Origin: Gemmatimonas sp.
GTDB taxonomy: Bacteria > Gemmatimonadota > Gemmatimonadetes > Gemmatimonadales > Gemmatimonadaceae
Direction: 5' to 3'
Length of the DNA stretch: 64,000 bases
Assembly (NCBI GenBank): GCA_021154325.1
Contig: JAJKIR010000220.1
Coordinates: 1-64,000 of the forward strand
The notes beneath the pieces were generated by a model that had not been told where the DNA came from, made no database searches, and saw nothing but the letters and a program-made list of their open reading frames with translations. This document shows positions 25,245 through 34,239 of this stretch, one piece after another; the stretch's first letter is position 1, and every line of letters starts with the position of its first letter. The translations under genes and the position numbers were made by a program.

Positions 25245-28200
25245 TCACCCCGCCACTAACTCATTGAACCGCTTCGCAATACCGGCGTAACCGAATTCTT
25301 CGACGTGTGACCTGAATCGCTCGATCCACGTGCGCATCTGCTTGGGAGCATGCGGCAGCAAGGTCTGTCCGCAAATGGCCGTAAGCCACGCTGCTGTATA
25401 GAGATCAGACGACTCAGCGAACGAAGCGGCCTTTTCGTACTGATCAATCGCGTCGGCGCTCTCTCCATCCGCAACCAGGAGCGCGACGCTCAAGGCGACG
25501 GCGAACTCGCGCCCTTGGAACCAGTCCGACCGTTTCTTCAGCAGCTCCTGAATCTGCTCGCTCGCCTCGCGGGCCTTCTCGACGTTGTTTCCTTCGAGGT
25601 GGCAGAGCCCGACGGCCGCGATCGCGCCGATCTGCACATCCGACGCACCGATGCGCTGGGCAAGGGATGCAGTTGCCTCATATAGCTCAGCCGCTGATTC
25701 CCAGCGGTCGTTCTCCCACTCGATGTGTGCCAGGTTGTAGAGCGCGTAGAGCTGGATCTCGCTGTTCTTGACCGCGGCAACAAGCGCCAGCGCCTCACCG
25801 AGCAGCTCGCGGGCGCGATCGTACTCGCCGGTGCGGTGGTGGGTGACGCCAAGGTTCAGCGCCGCCACCCCCCAGATATCAGGTATGCCGGCGCCTCGCG
25901 CCAACGCGATGGCGTTCCGAAACGACGTTCGCGCCTTTTGCCAATCATTCCGGCGAATCGCGATGTTGCCAAGATTGTTGTGCGAGCGCGCCTGTACCGC
26001 GGCATCACCTGTCTGTTGGCCGATCTCGAGAGTTCTGAAGTAAATCTCCCCGGCGCGATCGGGATCATCGATCTGCAACGTTACGGCGAGCCTGGTGAGT
26101 GCCTGAGTCAGAAGCATGAGATCGCCATGTCGCTCCGCCGTCTCGACACACTCCTTCGCCGTCCGCTTCGCCTCTTCGAGATCGCCCAAACGGCCATAGG
26201 TCTGCGACAGCATCATCATGATCTCGATTCGCTCGCTCACGAAGCCAAGTGAACGGGCTTCCTGCTCGAGCTGCAACAAGGTCTCGAGGCTGAGATGAGG
26301 CGGCCGTCCCAGTTCCTTGCGCGCCCGCTCCCGCATACGACGGAGCGTCAGCGCACGCTTTACGTCGCCTTTGCCGACGAACCATTCGATTGCGAGATCG
26401 CAAAGCTCTTCCGCCTCATCGAATCGGCCGGTCACTTCTGCCAGCGTCGCGAGGCGAAGTCGCACTTCGGCGAGCTCGGCGGGCGTTGACGCGTTCCGTC
26501 CAGCGACGTTCAGAAATCCGCTTGTCGCCGCATATGCGTAGACACGCTCGGCATGTTCGGCGGCGATGAGCGCGTAGAGATAAGCCGGCGCTGCACTGCC
26601 CGCGGCATCATAGTGGAGCGCAATCTCGGCGATTCGTGTCTTGTCGCGCAGCTCCAACGCCTCCGCAACGCGCTGGTGCGTCTGTCGTAGCCGGTCTTGC
26701 GCGAGTGATTGCACGAGCGCGTCGACGATATGGGCGTGGCTGAACGCATAGCCGCGCCCGCCACGCTCGTACGATGGCTTGAGGACGCCGGCCGCGAGGC
26801 CTTCGGAAAGCGCGAGCTGCACGGCAGCCTCGCTCCCGGCGCCTGCTGCCACCGCCAGACCCACGTCGAACTCACCGCCGATCACCGCGGCAATGCTCAA
26901 CACGGCTTGCGTGCTTGAAGAGAGCCGGCCCAACCGGCGGGCGATGAGCGCGGGTAGACCGATCGGGAGCCGTAGCTCGGAGACCGGCGTCCACTGCCAA
27001 CGCCCCTCCGCATGCCACAGAGCACCCTCCTCGACGAGGGTTCGCAGGAGCTGCGCGATGAAGAAGGGATTCCCCTCCGTGTGACGGTAGAGGAACGCCA
27101 ACAGCTCGCGGCCAACCTCCTGCCCGTGCATTGCGCCCTCGAGCCACCGCTTGGCTTCGTCCCGCGTCAGGCGCGACAGGGCGACCTCGCGGTAGACCGC
27201 GCTTCTTGTCAGCGCCTGCCGGCGCTCCGCGGCTTCGGCATACGCGGCCTCCGTTCGGAACGTCAGCGCGATCAGTAAACGCTCATCAACGAGCTGCTGG
27301 CACAGATGTTCGAGAACGTCCCACGCCGCGGTGTCGGCCCACTGCATCTCGTCGAGGAGGAGAACGAGGGGGCGCTTTTGCGCCACGACGCGGATGTACT
27401 GGCCCACTTCATCGAGGAGACGATATTTGCTCCCCCAAGGCGTGGTCGTCGTTGACGCATCCGTGCCGACGGCGCGCACGAGATGATGTAGCTCCCGCCA
27501 GGGACCCGACGGAGCAGCGGGCAGCCGGTGCAAGGCCGCGATAAGGGAAGCCCACACGCCGTACGGTTCCCGCACGCGTTGCTCGCGCGACCGACCGACC
27601 ACGAGCGATCCCCCCCGCAGCCGCACCTCGGGCTCGAGTCGCCGCACCAACGTCGCCGTTCCCGCGCCCGCCTCGCCGAGAATGGCAACGGCCCGGGGTG
27701 AACCGGCGACCGCTTCGTCGAGATGGCGGACGAGAGTGCGAAACTCCTCCACGCGTCCGGCGAATCGATCGATGTCGAGGGCCCGTCGAGGAACCTCGTG
27801 GCCCGGAAGCGGAGCGACAGCGACACCATCGCGGCCTTTGGTCTTGAGTCGCACCCGGGCGCCGTCGGCCGCGGCGTGAAGAACCTGATAGCTCAACCCG
27901 TGGTCCGGCGCGCTGGCAACGCCGATGGAGATCGTGACGCGCGGCGCCGGTCCGCGGTCCGTCTCGGGAAAGAGGTGCCCACGAACCGCGGCGCAGAGCC
28001 GCTCGGCGACGTCCCGCGCCGCCGACGTCGACGCGCGGAGCAACGCCACCAGCTCGTCTCCTCCAGGATGCGCGACCAGCTCTCCTTCCCGGAGATTGGC
28101 GCGTGCGAGATCGAAGATGGTGCGCAGCACACGCTCGGCATACGCCTCACCGTAGTCATCGGCGAGGTGCCGGTAGTGGTCGACGTCCGCGACGAGAAGG

Positions 28201-28379
28201 GCTATTGGCCGCTTGACGGCGCTCGCCTCGGCCACCGAGACCGTGGCCGTGTCGACGAAGGCGTCGTAGCTAGCGAGCCGCCGCTGTTGATCGAGAAGAA
28301 TGGGATGCTCCTGCGGGCAGGAGCCACCGGCGATCTGGTGGCTCGGACAACCGTAAGATCGAGGGGCCGAATGGCGCAA
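25245..28379 (-). CDS. GGDEF-like / ATPase / TPR signalling protein
   Basis: A 1044-residue protein. Residues about 58-195 are a diguanylate-cyclase-type domain with LLVADVDHYRHLADDYGEAY and the signature degenerate to GGDEL (106-110). Residues about 205-560 are a STAND/AAA ATPase like those of adenylate-cyclase-linked and LuxR-type regulators. Walker B is intact (PLVLLLDEMQWAD), but the P-loop reads GEAGAGTATL (235-244), with the invariant Lys replaced by Thr. Residues about 600-1040 are tetratricopeptide repeats. A helix-turn-helix is not visible. It is probably a cytoplasmic sensor whose ATPase module binds or scaffolds rather than hydrolyses. Confidence 0.88.
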   Translation of the reverse strand: MRHSAPRSYGCPSHQIAGGSCPQEHPILLDQQRRLASYDAFVDTATVSVAEASAVKRPIALLVADVDHYRHLADDYGEAYAERVLRTIFDLARANLREGELVAHPGGDELVALLRASTSAARDVAERLCAAVRGHLFPETDRGPAPRVTISIGVASAPDHGLSYQVLHAAADGARVRLKTKGRDGVAVAPLPGHEVPRRALDIDRFAGRVEEFRTLVRHLDEAVAGSPRAVAILGEAGAGTATLVRRLEPEVRLRGGSLVVGRSREQRVREPYGVWASLIAALHRLPAAPSGPWRELHHLVRAVGTDASTTTTPWGSKYRLLDEVGQYIRVVAQKRPLVLLLDEMQWADTAAWDVLEHLCQQLVDERLLIALTFRTEAAYAEAAERRQALTRSAVYREVALSRLTRDEAKRWLEGAMHGQEVGRELLAFLYRHTEGNPFFIAQLLRTLVEEGALWHAEGRWQWTPVSELRLPIGLPALIARRLGRLSSSTQAVLSIAAVIGGEFDVGLAVAAGAGSEAAVQLALSEGLAAGVLKPSYERGGRGYAFSHAHIVDALVQSLAQDRLRQTHQRVAEALELRDKTRIAEIALHYDAAGSAAPAYLYALIAAEHAERVYAYAATSGFLNVAGRNASTPAELAEVRLRLATLAEVTGRFDEAEELCDLAIEWFVGKGDVKRALTLRRMRERARKELGRPPHLSLETLLQLEQEARSLGFVSERIEIMMMLSQTYGRLGDLEEAKRTAKECVETAERHGDLMLLTQALTRLAVTLQIDDPDRAGEIYFRTLEIGQQTGDAAVQARSHNNLGNIAIRRNDWQKARTSFRNAIALARGAGIPDIWGVAALNLGVTHHRTGEYDRARELLGEALALVAAVKNSEIQLYALYNLAHIEWENDRWESAAELYEATASLAQRIGASDVQIGAIAAVGLCHLEGNNVEKAREASEQIQELLKKRSDWFQGREFAVALSVALLVADGESADAIDQYEKAASFAESSDLYTAAWLTAICGQTLLPHAPKQMRTWIERFRSHVEEFGYAGIAKRFNELVAG

Positions 28380-28509
28380 GAGAGAACGCCAAGTTCCCGC
28401 CGCAAAAGCCGATACGAGCCAGCAAAGGCAAGCTGACGAGCCTTAACGGCTGCCCCACCGCTTCGTCTACCAATGGCACGTTCCAAACCTCCCTGCCTGG
28501 TGTTCTCTG

Positions 28510-30372
28510 ATGCGTTCATCGCTTTCCATCACGCTCGTCGCTCTGGTCGTGGCCGGATGCTCGGCCGCAGTGCCCGCATCGACTCAGACGCGCTCGGCGC
28601 CGGTCGCCCAGGCGGCGTTTGCCGTGTCCGAGCCTCGCGAGCTGCTGCCGGACGAACAGGTGCAGCAAGTCCTCAATCGCCTGGCGTTCGGAGCTCGGCC
28701 GGGTGATGCGGAGAAGGTTCGAGCGATGGGCGTGGATCGGTGGATCGCTCTGCAGCTCACGCCCGATCGCATCGGTGACGAGGCCGCGGAGCAGTTGACC
28801 GGCCATTATGAAACCCTCAATGCCAGGACTACGGATCTGATCGAAACGTACCGGCAGGTACAGCAGGCGCGTCGGCGAGAACAGATGCAGCTGCGCGCCG
28901 ATGGCGATACCACGGCGAGCAAACAGGACGCGCGCCGCGATGCGCTCGCCGCGGACCCGCAGCTCCGTGATCTCGCGCGGCGTGCGCAGCGGATCGTCGG
29001 TGACGTGCAGTCGGCAAAGCTGGCGCGCGCGGTGGTCAGCGAGCGGCAGCTCGACGAGGTGATGGTCGACTTCTGGGAGAACCACTTCTCGGTGTATTCC
29101 GGAAAGGGGCAGACGCGGCTCTTTCTCGCGTCGTATGACCGGGACGTGATCCGGCCCTACGCGTTAGGCAAGTTCCGCGATCTGCTCGGCGCTGTGGCGA
29201 AGAGCCCGGCAATGTTGTTCTTCCTCGACAACTGGCAGAGCGCCGCCGACAGCACGCATCCCACGCTCGCGACGGCGCGAGGAGCGCAGCGGCGCTTCGG
29301 GCTCGCACGGCGGCCCGCGCAGCAGCAGCGCCGCGCGCGAGGGCTCAACGAGAACTACGCGCGCGAGTTGATGGAGCTCCACACCCTTGGCGTCGATGGC
29401 GGCTACTCACAAAGGGATGTCATCGAGGTTGCGCGCGCGCTCACGGGTTGGACGATGAATCCGCGCGAGGGCGCGTTCGTCTTCCGACCGGAGATGCACG
29501 ATGCGGGAACCAAGGTCGTGCTCGGCCACACGCTGGCCGCGGGTCGCGGGATCGAGGACGGCGAGGACGTCCTCGACCTCGTCGCACGGCATCCGTCGAC
29601 CGCGCGTTTCATCACGACCAAGCTCGTGAGGCATTTCGTGAGCGACAGCGCGTCGCCGGCGCTCGTGAGCCGGTGCGCGGGCGTTTTCACCAAGACCGAC
29701 GGCGACATTCGCGAGACCATGCGGTGCATCGTCACATCCCCGGAGTTCTTCAGTCGAGCCGCGTACCGCGCAAAGGTGAAGACGCCGTTCGAGGTCGTGG
29801 CGAGCGCGCTCAGGGCCATGAACGCGCAGCCAGACACGACGCCGAGGACGGCGCAGCTCGTGGCCCGGCTCGGCCAACCGATCTTCGGACGACAGACGCC
29901 GGACGGGTGGCCCGATCGTGGCGACGCGTGGATGAACACGGGCTCGATCCTGAATCGCATCAATTTCGGACTCGCGGTGGCGGCCGGCCGCGTGCCGGGC
30001 GCGTCGCTCGCGAGCTGGCCGGCCGCGGCGTCGCTGCGGGCAGTTGGCCGTGAGGAGCAGGTGGACGGTGTCATCAAGGCGATTCTCGGCGGCCAATCGT
30101 CGCCGGAGACCCGGTCGATCCTGCTCTCCGGTGAGAATCCGTTGCTCGACAAGCTGGGGAGCGCCGATTCGTCAAGCATGGCGATGGACGACAGCGTGCC
30201 GACGGACGAGATGATGGCTCCACCACGTGCGCGCCAGGCCGGCGCGGTGGTCGCGAAGAACGGGCGGCCGCGCGCGAACGCCGTGTCGGTCCTCAATCGT
30301 CCGCTGCGGCTCGAAGGGCTGGCGCAAGTCGTCGGCCTCGCGCTCGGCTCGCCGGAGTTTCAACGTCGTTAG
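28510..30372 (+). CDS. DUF1800-family exported lipoprotein
   Basis: A 620-residue protein with a lipobox signal peptide (SITLVALVVAGCSAA). It carries the DUF1800 fold: QQVLNRLAFGARPGDAEKVR, DEVMVDFWENHFSVYSGKGQ, LNENYARELMELHTLGVDGG, VARALTGWTMN, ARFITTKLVRHFVSDSASPA and MRCIVTSPEFFSR. DUF1800 genes almost always lie next to a DUF1501 gene, as here (45 bases). The biochemical role of the pair is unknown. The last third has Met/Ala/Pro-rich disorder. The stop TAG lies inside a CGTTAGGC copy (30368-30374). Confidence 0.93.
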   Translation: MRSSLSITLVALVVAGCSAAVPASTQTRSAPVAQAAFAVSEPRELLPDEQVQQVLNRLAFGARPGDAEKVRAMGVDRWIALQLTPDRIGDEAAEQLTGHYETLNARTTDLIETYRQVQQARRREQMQLRADGDTTASKQDARRDALAADPQLRDLARRAQRIVGDVQSAKLARAVVSERQLDEVMVDFWENHFSVYSGKGQTRLFLASYDRDVIRPYALGKFRDLLGAVAKSPAMLFFLDNWQSAADSTHPTLATARGAQRRFGLARRPAQQQRRARGLNENYARELMELHTLGVDGGYSQRDVIEVARALTGWTMNPREGAFVFRPEMHDAGTKVVLGHTLAAGRGIEDGEDVLDLVARHPSTARFITTKLVRHFVSDSASPALVSRCAGVFTKTDGDIRETMRCIVTSPEFFSRAAYRAKVKTPFEVVASALRAMNAQPDTTPRTAQLVARLGQPIFGRQTPDGWPDRGDAWMNTGSILNRINFGLAVAAGRVPGASLASWPAAASLRAVGREEQVDGVIKAILGGQSSPETRSILLSGENPLLDKLGSADSSSMAMDDSVPTDEMMAPPRARQAGAVVAKNGRPRANAVSVLNRPLRLEGLAQVVGLALGSPEFQRR

Positions 30373-30416
30373 GCAGCGGCGGCGTGCTGCCGCGGCTCAT
30401 TCGAGGTAGGGTTCGT

Positions 30417-31742
30417 ATGAATCGTCGTGTGTTCATGAAATCCGGCGCGCTCGCGATGGTGACGATGGGGCTCAGCCCGAGCTTTCTTCGCCGCAGCGTG
30501 TACGGCATGGAGCTCCTTCGTGGAGCGTCCACGCATGGCAATCGCCGGGGAAAGGTCTTGATCTGTCTCTTCCAGCGCGGCGCGGCCGACGCGTTGAACG
30601 TCGTCGTGCCGCACGGCGAAGCCGCGTACTATCGGATGCGGCCGTCCATCGCCATTCCGCGGCCCGTGTCGGGGGCCGCGCAGGCTGCCGTCGATCTCGA
30701 CGGCTTCTTCGGCCTGCATCCTTCGCTCCAGCCAATGAAGGAGCTGTGGGATCGCGGCATTCTCGCCCCGGTGCACGCCGTCGGTAGTCCGAGCAACACG
30801 CGATCGCACTTCGATGCGCAGGACTACATGGAGAGCGGGACGCCGGACAACAAGGGCACTCCCGACGGCTGGTTGAATCGGTATCTGGCGACGCGCGGCA
30901 CGTGCGAGGAGTGCGCCACCGGCGCGCGACAGGCCGGTCATCAGCCGTCGCCTAACGGGGCGAAGCCGCAGCCCTCACCGTTCGAGGCGGTGGCAATGAC
31001 GCCGCAGACGCCGCGCATCCTCGAGGGGCCGGCCCCGGTGATCGCGATGAACGGTCTCGACGAGTTCTCCATCCGCACCAATGGCAGCGAGGCCCAACGG
31101 ATCGAGGCGCTCTACCGGACCGGCTCCGCTGACGTCGTGCATGCGGCCGGCGGGGAGATGTTCGAGGCGATGAAGATCCTCCGTTCAGCAAACCCTCAAC
31201 AGTACGTGCCGGAGCACAGCGCCGAGTATCCCCGCTCGCCGTTCGGCCAGCACCTGCGGCAGATCGCGCAGCTCATCAAGGCCGACATCGGTCTCGAGGT
31301 CGCGTTCGCCGACGTGGGCGGCTGGGATACGCACGTGAACCAGGGCGGCGCTACGGGTCAGCTCGCGGCGCGCCTCGACGACTTCTCAAAGTCGATTCAT
31401 GCGCTCGTCACCGATCTCGGCGATCGCATGGCGGACGTCGTGATCATGACCATGTCGGAGTTCGGCCGCACGGCGCGGCAGAATGGGAACGGCGGCACCG
31501 ATCACGGCCACGCCACCGCGCTGTTCGTGATCGGCGGTGACGTCCACGGTGGCAAGAAGGTGTTCGGTCGCTGGCCTGGGCTCGAGCCGGAGCAGCTGAA
31601 TGAGGGTCGGGATCTCGCCCTCACCACGGATTTCCGCGCGGTGTTCAGCGAGGTCATCTCGAAGCACCTCGGCGCGCAGAAGCTGGATGCGGTGTTCCCG
31701 GGGTTCGAGAACGACAAGGCGCGGTGGCTGGGACTGATTTAG
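30417..31742 (+). CDS. DUF1501-family Tat-exported protein
   Basis: A 441-residue protein with a twin-arginine type signal at the N-terminus (NRRVFMKSGALAMVTMG), suggesting export in a folded state. DUF1501 is a sulphatase-like, alkaline-phosphatase-superfamily fold. Visible blocks are VLICLFQRGAADALNVVVPH, HPSLQPMKELWDRG, HFDAQDYMESGTPD, FADVGGWDTHVNQGG, IMTMSEFGRTARQNG and GTDHGHATALFVIGG, which would hold metal ligands. The ATG at 30417 follows a GAGGTAGGG ribosome-binding sequence. It forms an operon with the DUF1800 gene and ends just before a repeat hairpin. Confidence 0.92.
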   Translation: MNRRVFMKSGALAMVTMGLSPSFLRRSVYGMELLRGASTHGNRRGKVLICLFQRGAADALNVVVPHGEAAYYRMRPSIAIPRPVSGAAQAAVDLDGFFGLHPSLQPMKELWDRGILAPVHAVGSPSNTRSHFDAQDYMESGTPDNKGTPDGWLNRYLATRGTCEECATGARQAGHQPSPNGAKPQPSPFEAVAMTPQTPRILEGPAPVIAMNGLDEFSIRTNGSEAQRIEALYRTGSADVVHAAGGEMFEAMKILRSANPQQYVPEHSAEYPRSPFGQHLRQIAQLIKADIGLEVAFADVGGWDTHVNQGGATGQLAARLDDFSKSIHALVTDLGDRMADVVIMTMSEFGRTARQNGNGGTDHGHATALFVIGGDVHGGKKVFGRWPGLEPEQLNEGRDLALTTDFRAVFSEVISKHLGAQKLDAVFPGFENDKARWLGLI

Positions 31743-31746
31743 CGGC

Positions 31747-31915
31747 AGCTATCAGTTATCAGTCCATAGTTATCAGGGGGTTCGGAACGAAGCGTTAATT
31801 GGGTGAGAGCGACTCGACGCACACTCAACCACAAACGCTTCGTTCCGAGATCCCTGATAACTATGGACTATGGACTGATAGCTCTCGGAAACGGACTATG
31901 GACTGATAGCTCTCA
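31747..31915. repeat. Inverted-repeat element built of heptamers, copy 1
   Basis: The left arm is TATCAGT, TATCAGT, CCATAGT, TATCAGG (31750-31777), then a GAACGAAGCGTT block. The right arm starts with AACGCTTCGTTC (about 31834-31845), then CCTGATA, ACTATGG, ACTATGG, ACTGATA, GCTCTCG, GAAACGG, ACTATGG, ACTGATA, GCTCTCA (31853-31915). The arms are complementary over about 45 bases. It lies between convergent stops at 31742 and 31928. A second copy with different central DNA is at 53195. Confidence 0.88.
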
Positions 31916-31927
31916 GAAACACTCTCT

Positions 31928-34108
31928 TCAAAAACGAAATATCTTCTTCAGCTTTCCGATCCCTTTGCCGATCGATTGGATGATGTTGTCCACCTGCGGC
32001 ATCGTCTCGCCGTTGTCGACCGTCTGCGACTGGAACGGCTCCTCGTGCATCGAGCAGGGTAACTGAGGCTCACGGCCGGGCTTGAAGAACTCGCGCTGTC
32101 GACGGGGACAGAACTCGGTAGCCAGCATCCCGGACTCGGGATCGATCACGCGCATCACCATGCCGTCGGGCACGGGGAAGTCGGCGCCCGAGCGCTCCTT
32201 CCATCCGTTCAGATAGAAGTCGGCCCACGCCGGTGCCGCGAAGTGGCCGCCTGACGCGCCATACGCGATCGGGCGCGGCGTGTCGTAGCCGAACCAGACG
32301 CCGGCAAGCAGAGACGGCGTGTAGCCAACGAACCAGACGTCGTTCCCCTCGTTCGTCGTGCCTGTCTTGCCGGCGACTGGACCTGTGACACCGAGATCGC
32401 GCAGCGTTCGGCCGGTGCCGTAGTCCACGACAGAACGAAGCATCGACGTGATCTCATAAGAATCCCGGGGGTCGAGGACGGGCGCGGTCTCGACCTCGGT
32501 GCTCCAGAGCAGCGTGCCGTCGGGTGCCTCGATGCGCGTCACGAGCCGCGGGCGCACCTTGCGACCGCCGTTCGCGAACGGAGCGTAGGCGGTGACGAGC
32601 TCCAGCGGCGTGACGTCGACAGCGCCTAACGCGATGGCTGGAACGGCGAGAATGGGACTGACGATCCCGTTCCGGCGCGCCGCCGCGATCACCGATTGCT
32701 CGCCGATCGTGCGGCTCACGCGCACTGTCGCGGCATTGGCCGAAAGCGTGAGCGCGCGCCGCAGAGTGATCTGACCCGCGTAGTTGTCGTTGTAGTTCGC
32801 AGGCCGCCACACTGTACGCCCGCTCACGACCTCGACAGGATCGTCGTCGACCATCGATGCCGGAGAGAGACCCGCGAGCAAGGCAGCTTCGTAGACGAAT
32901 GGCTTGAATGCCGAACCGGGTTGTCGCTTCGCGAACAGGGCCCGGTTGAAGCCGCCGCGAACGGTTTTGTTGGTTTTGCGTCCGGGTACGAGCGCGCGGA
33001 TGTCGCCGCTGGACGGGTCCATGGCCACGAGCGCTCCCTGCGCGGGCTCACTTACGCGGCCATAGGAGTCGATCGTCTCGCGCGTGATCGCGGCTGCCTG
33101 ACGAGCAACCGCGCGATCGGCGGAACGTTGGAGTCCGAAATCGAGCGTCGTGTGAACGGTGACATCCCCATCCTTCAGGACGTCCGGGAGCACGGAATCA
33201 ACTATCGCGCGCACCGCATCCAGGGCGGACGGCTCTTCGGCGGCAGACGGGCGCCATTCGTTCTCGGCGATCCGGAGCGGCTGCTGCTCGGCTGCCGCGG
33301 CAGCGGCGGTGGTGATGTAACCCTGGTCCGCCATCAATCCGAGCACGAGGTCCCGGCGGCTCTGAGCCGTCCGTGGATTTCGCCGTGGAGTGTAGGCGGA
33401 GGGGGCCTTCGGCAGCGCTGCGAGCATGGCGCCCTCGGCGACGGTGAGCTGGCCCACGTGCTTGCCGAAGAGGTCGCGACTCGCTGCCTCGACGCCATTC
33501 ATCCCGTTGCCGAGGTAGATGACATTTAGGTAATGCTCAAGGATCTGATTCTTCGTCAGTTCGCGCTCGACGAGCCGGGTGATGCGGAGCTCGACCAGCT
33601 TCCGCCGAAAAGACCGGCCGTGGTAGCGTTCGGCGAGGAAGCTGTTGTGCACCACCTGCATCGTGATCGTGCTGAATCCCTCGCGCACACCGAGGGAGCC
33701 AACGTTGCGAACGAGAGCGCGCATGAAGCCACGCCAGTCCAGTCCATTGTGATCGTAGAAGCGCCGGTCCTCCGTGGCGATGAACGCCTGCTGCACGTAC
33801 ATCGGCACTTCGCGCAGCTCGACGTTTACGCGGCGCACGATGGCGAGGCGTCCGATGAGACGGCCGTTCTCGTCGACGATCCGCCCACCCTCGCTTGGAT
33901 GGAAGGCGCGGATCTCGGAAGGACTCGGGCAGCCCGCGAAGCCACAAGTGAGGAGCCAGGCGTCGGTAGCGAACACAGCGACCGTCGCGCCGGCAAGCAG
34001 TGAAAGTCCGATCCAGTGACGCCGGAGGAGTGTAGTAAATGACAGCTTCGGCGCCTCACGCAGGCGCTGCCGAAGGGTCGTTACCAGGACGCGGGGAGAG
34101 AGTCTCAC
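31928..34108 (-). CDS. Bifunctional class A penicillin-binding protein
   Basis: A 726-residue peptidoglycan synthase. A membrane anchor lies at about 31-50. The GT51 glycosyltransferase domain has the catalytic Glu in AFIATEDRRFYDHNG (E113), the lipid-binding GFSTITMQVVHN and ILEHYLNVIYLGNGMNGVEA. The transpeptidase has SxxK in RQPGSAFKPF (S399/K402), SAN at 456-458 and KTGT at 581-584. The order fits PBP1A-type enzymes. It would polymerise and cross-link glycan strands outside the inner membrane. The last 50 residues are basic and Gln-rich. It is transcribed divergently from the deacetylase at 34240, another cell-envelope gene. Confidence 0.96.
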   Translation of the reverse strand: MRLSPRVLVTTLRQRLREAPKLSFTTLLRRHWIGLSLLAGATVAVFATDAWLLTCGFAGCPSPSEIRAFHPSEGGRIVDENGRLIGRLAIVRRVNVELREVPMYVQQAFIATEDRRFYDHNGLDWRGFMRALVRNVGSLGVREGFSTITMQVVHNSFLAERYHGRSFRRKLVELRITRLVERELTKNQILEHYLNVIYLGNGMNGVEAASRDLFGKHVGQLTVAEGAMLAALPKAPSAYTPRRNPRTAQSRRDLVLGLMADQGYITTAAAAAAEQQPLRIAENEWRPSAAEEPSALDAVRAIVDSVLPDVLKDGDVTVHTTLDFGLQRSADRAVARQAAAITRETIDSYGRVSEPAQGALVAMDPSSGDIRALVPGRKTNKTVRGGFNRALFAKRQPGSAFKPFVYEAALLAGLSPASMVDDDPVEVVSGRTVWRPANYNDNYAGQITLRRALTLSANAATVRVSRTIGEQSVIAAARRNGIVSPILAVPAIALGAVDVTPLELVTAYAPFANGGRKVRPRLVTRIEAPDGTLLWSTEVETAPVLDPRDSYEITSMLRSVVDYGTGRTLRDLGVTGPVAGKTGTTNEGNDVWFVGYTPSLLAGVWFGYDTPRPIAYGASGGHFAAPAWADFYLNGWKERSGADFPVPDGMVMRVIDPESGMLATEFCPRRQREFFKPGREPQLPCSMHEEPFQSQTVDNGETMPQVDNIIQSIGKGIGKLKKIFRF

Positions 34109-34180
34109 GCGTATTGCGCGCTTTCAGCGCGACGTTCGAGGCATGACATTCCTACGTCGACGCGCGTCCCGGGTTCCGGT

Positions 34181-34209
34181 TTGATTTCCTGCATCGAGCT
34201 TCGAATCAT
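34181..34209 (+). promoter_or_regulatory. Candidate promoter for the deacetylase gene
   Basis: TTGATT (34181-34186), a 17-base spacer and AATCAT (34204-34209), four of six matches to each sigma-70 box, 30 bases before the ATG at 34240. Weak; offered only because spacing is ideal and the region is AT-richer than its surroundings. Confidence 0.3.
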
Positions 34210-34239
34210 CATTCTGAGAGATATAGGCGGCAGCACGCT

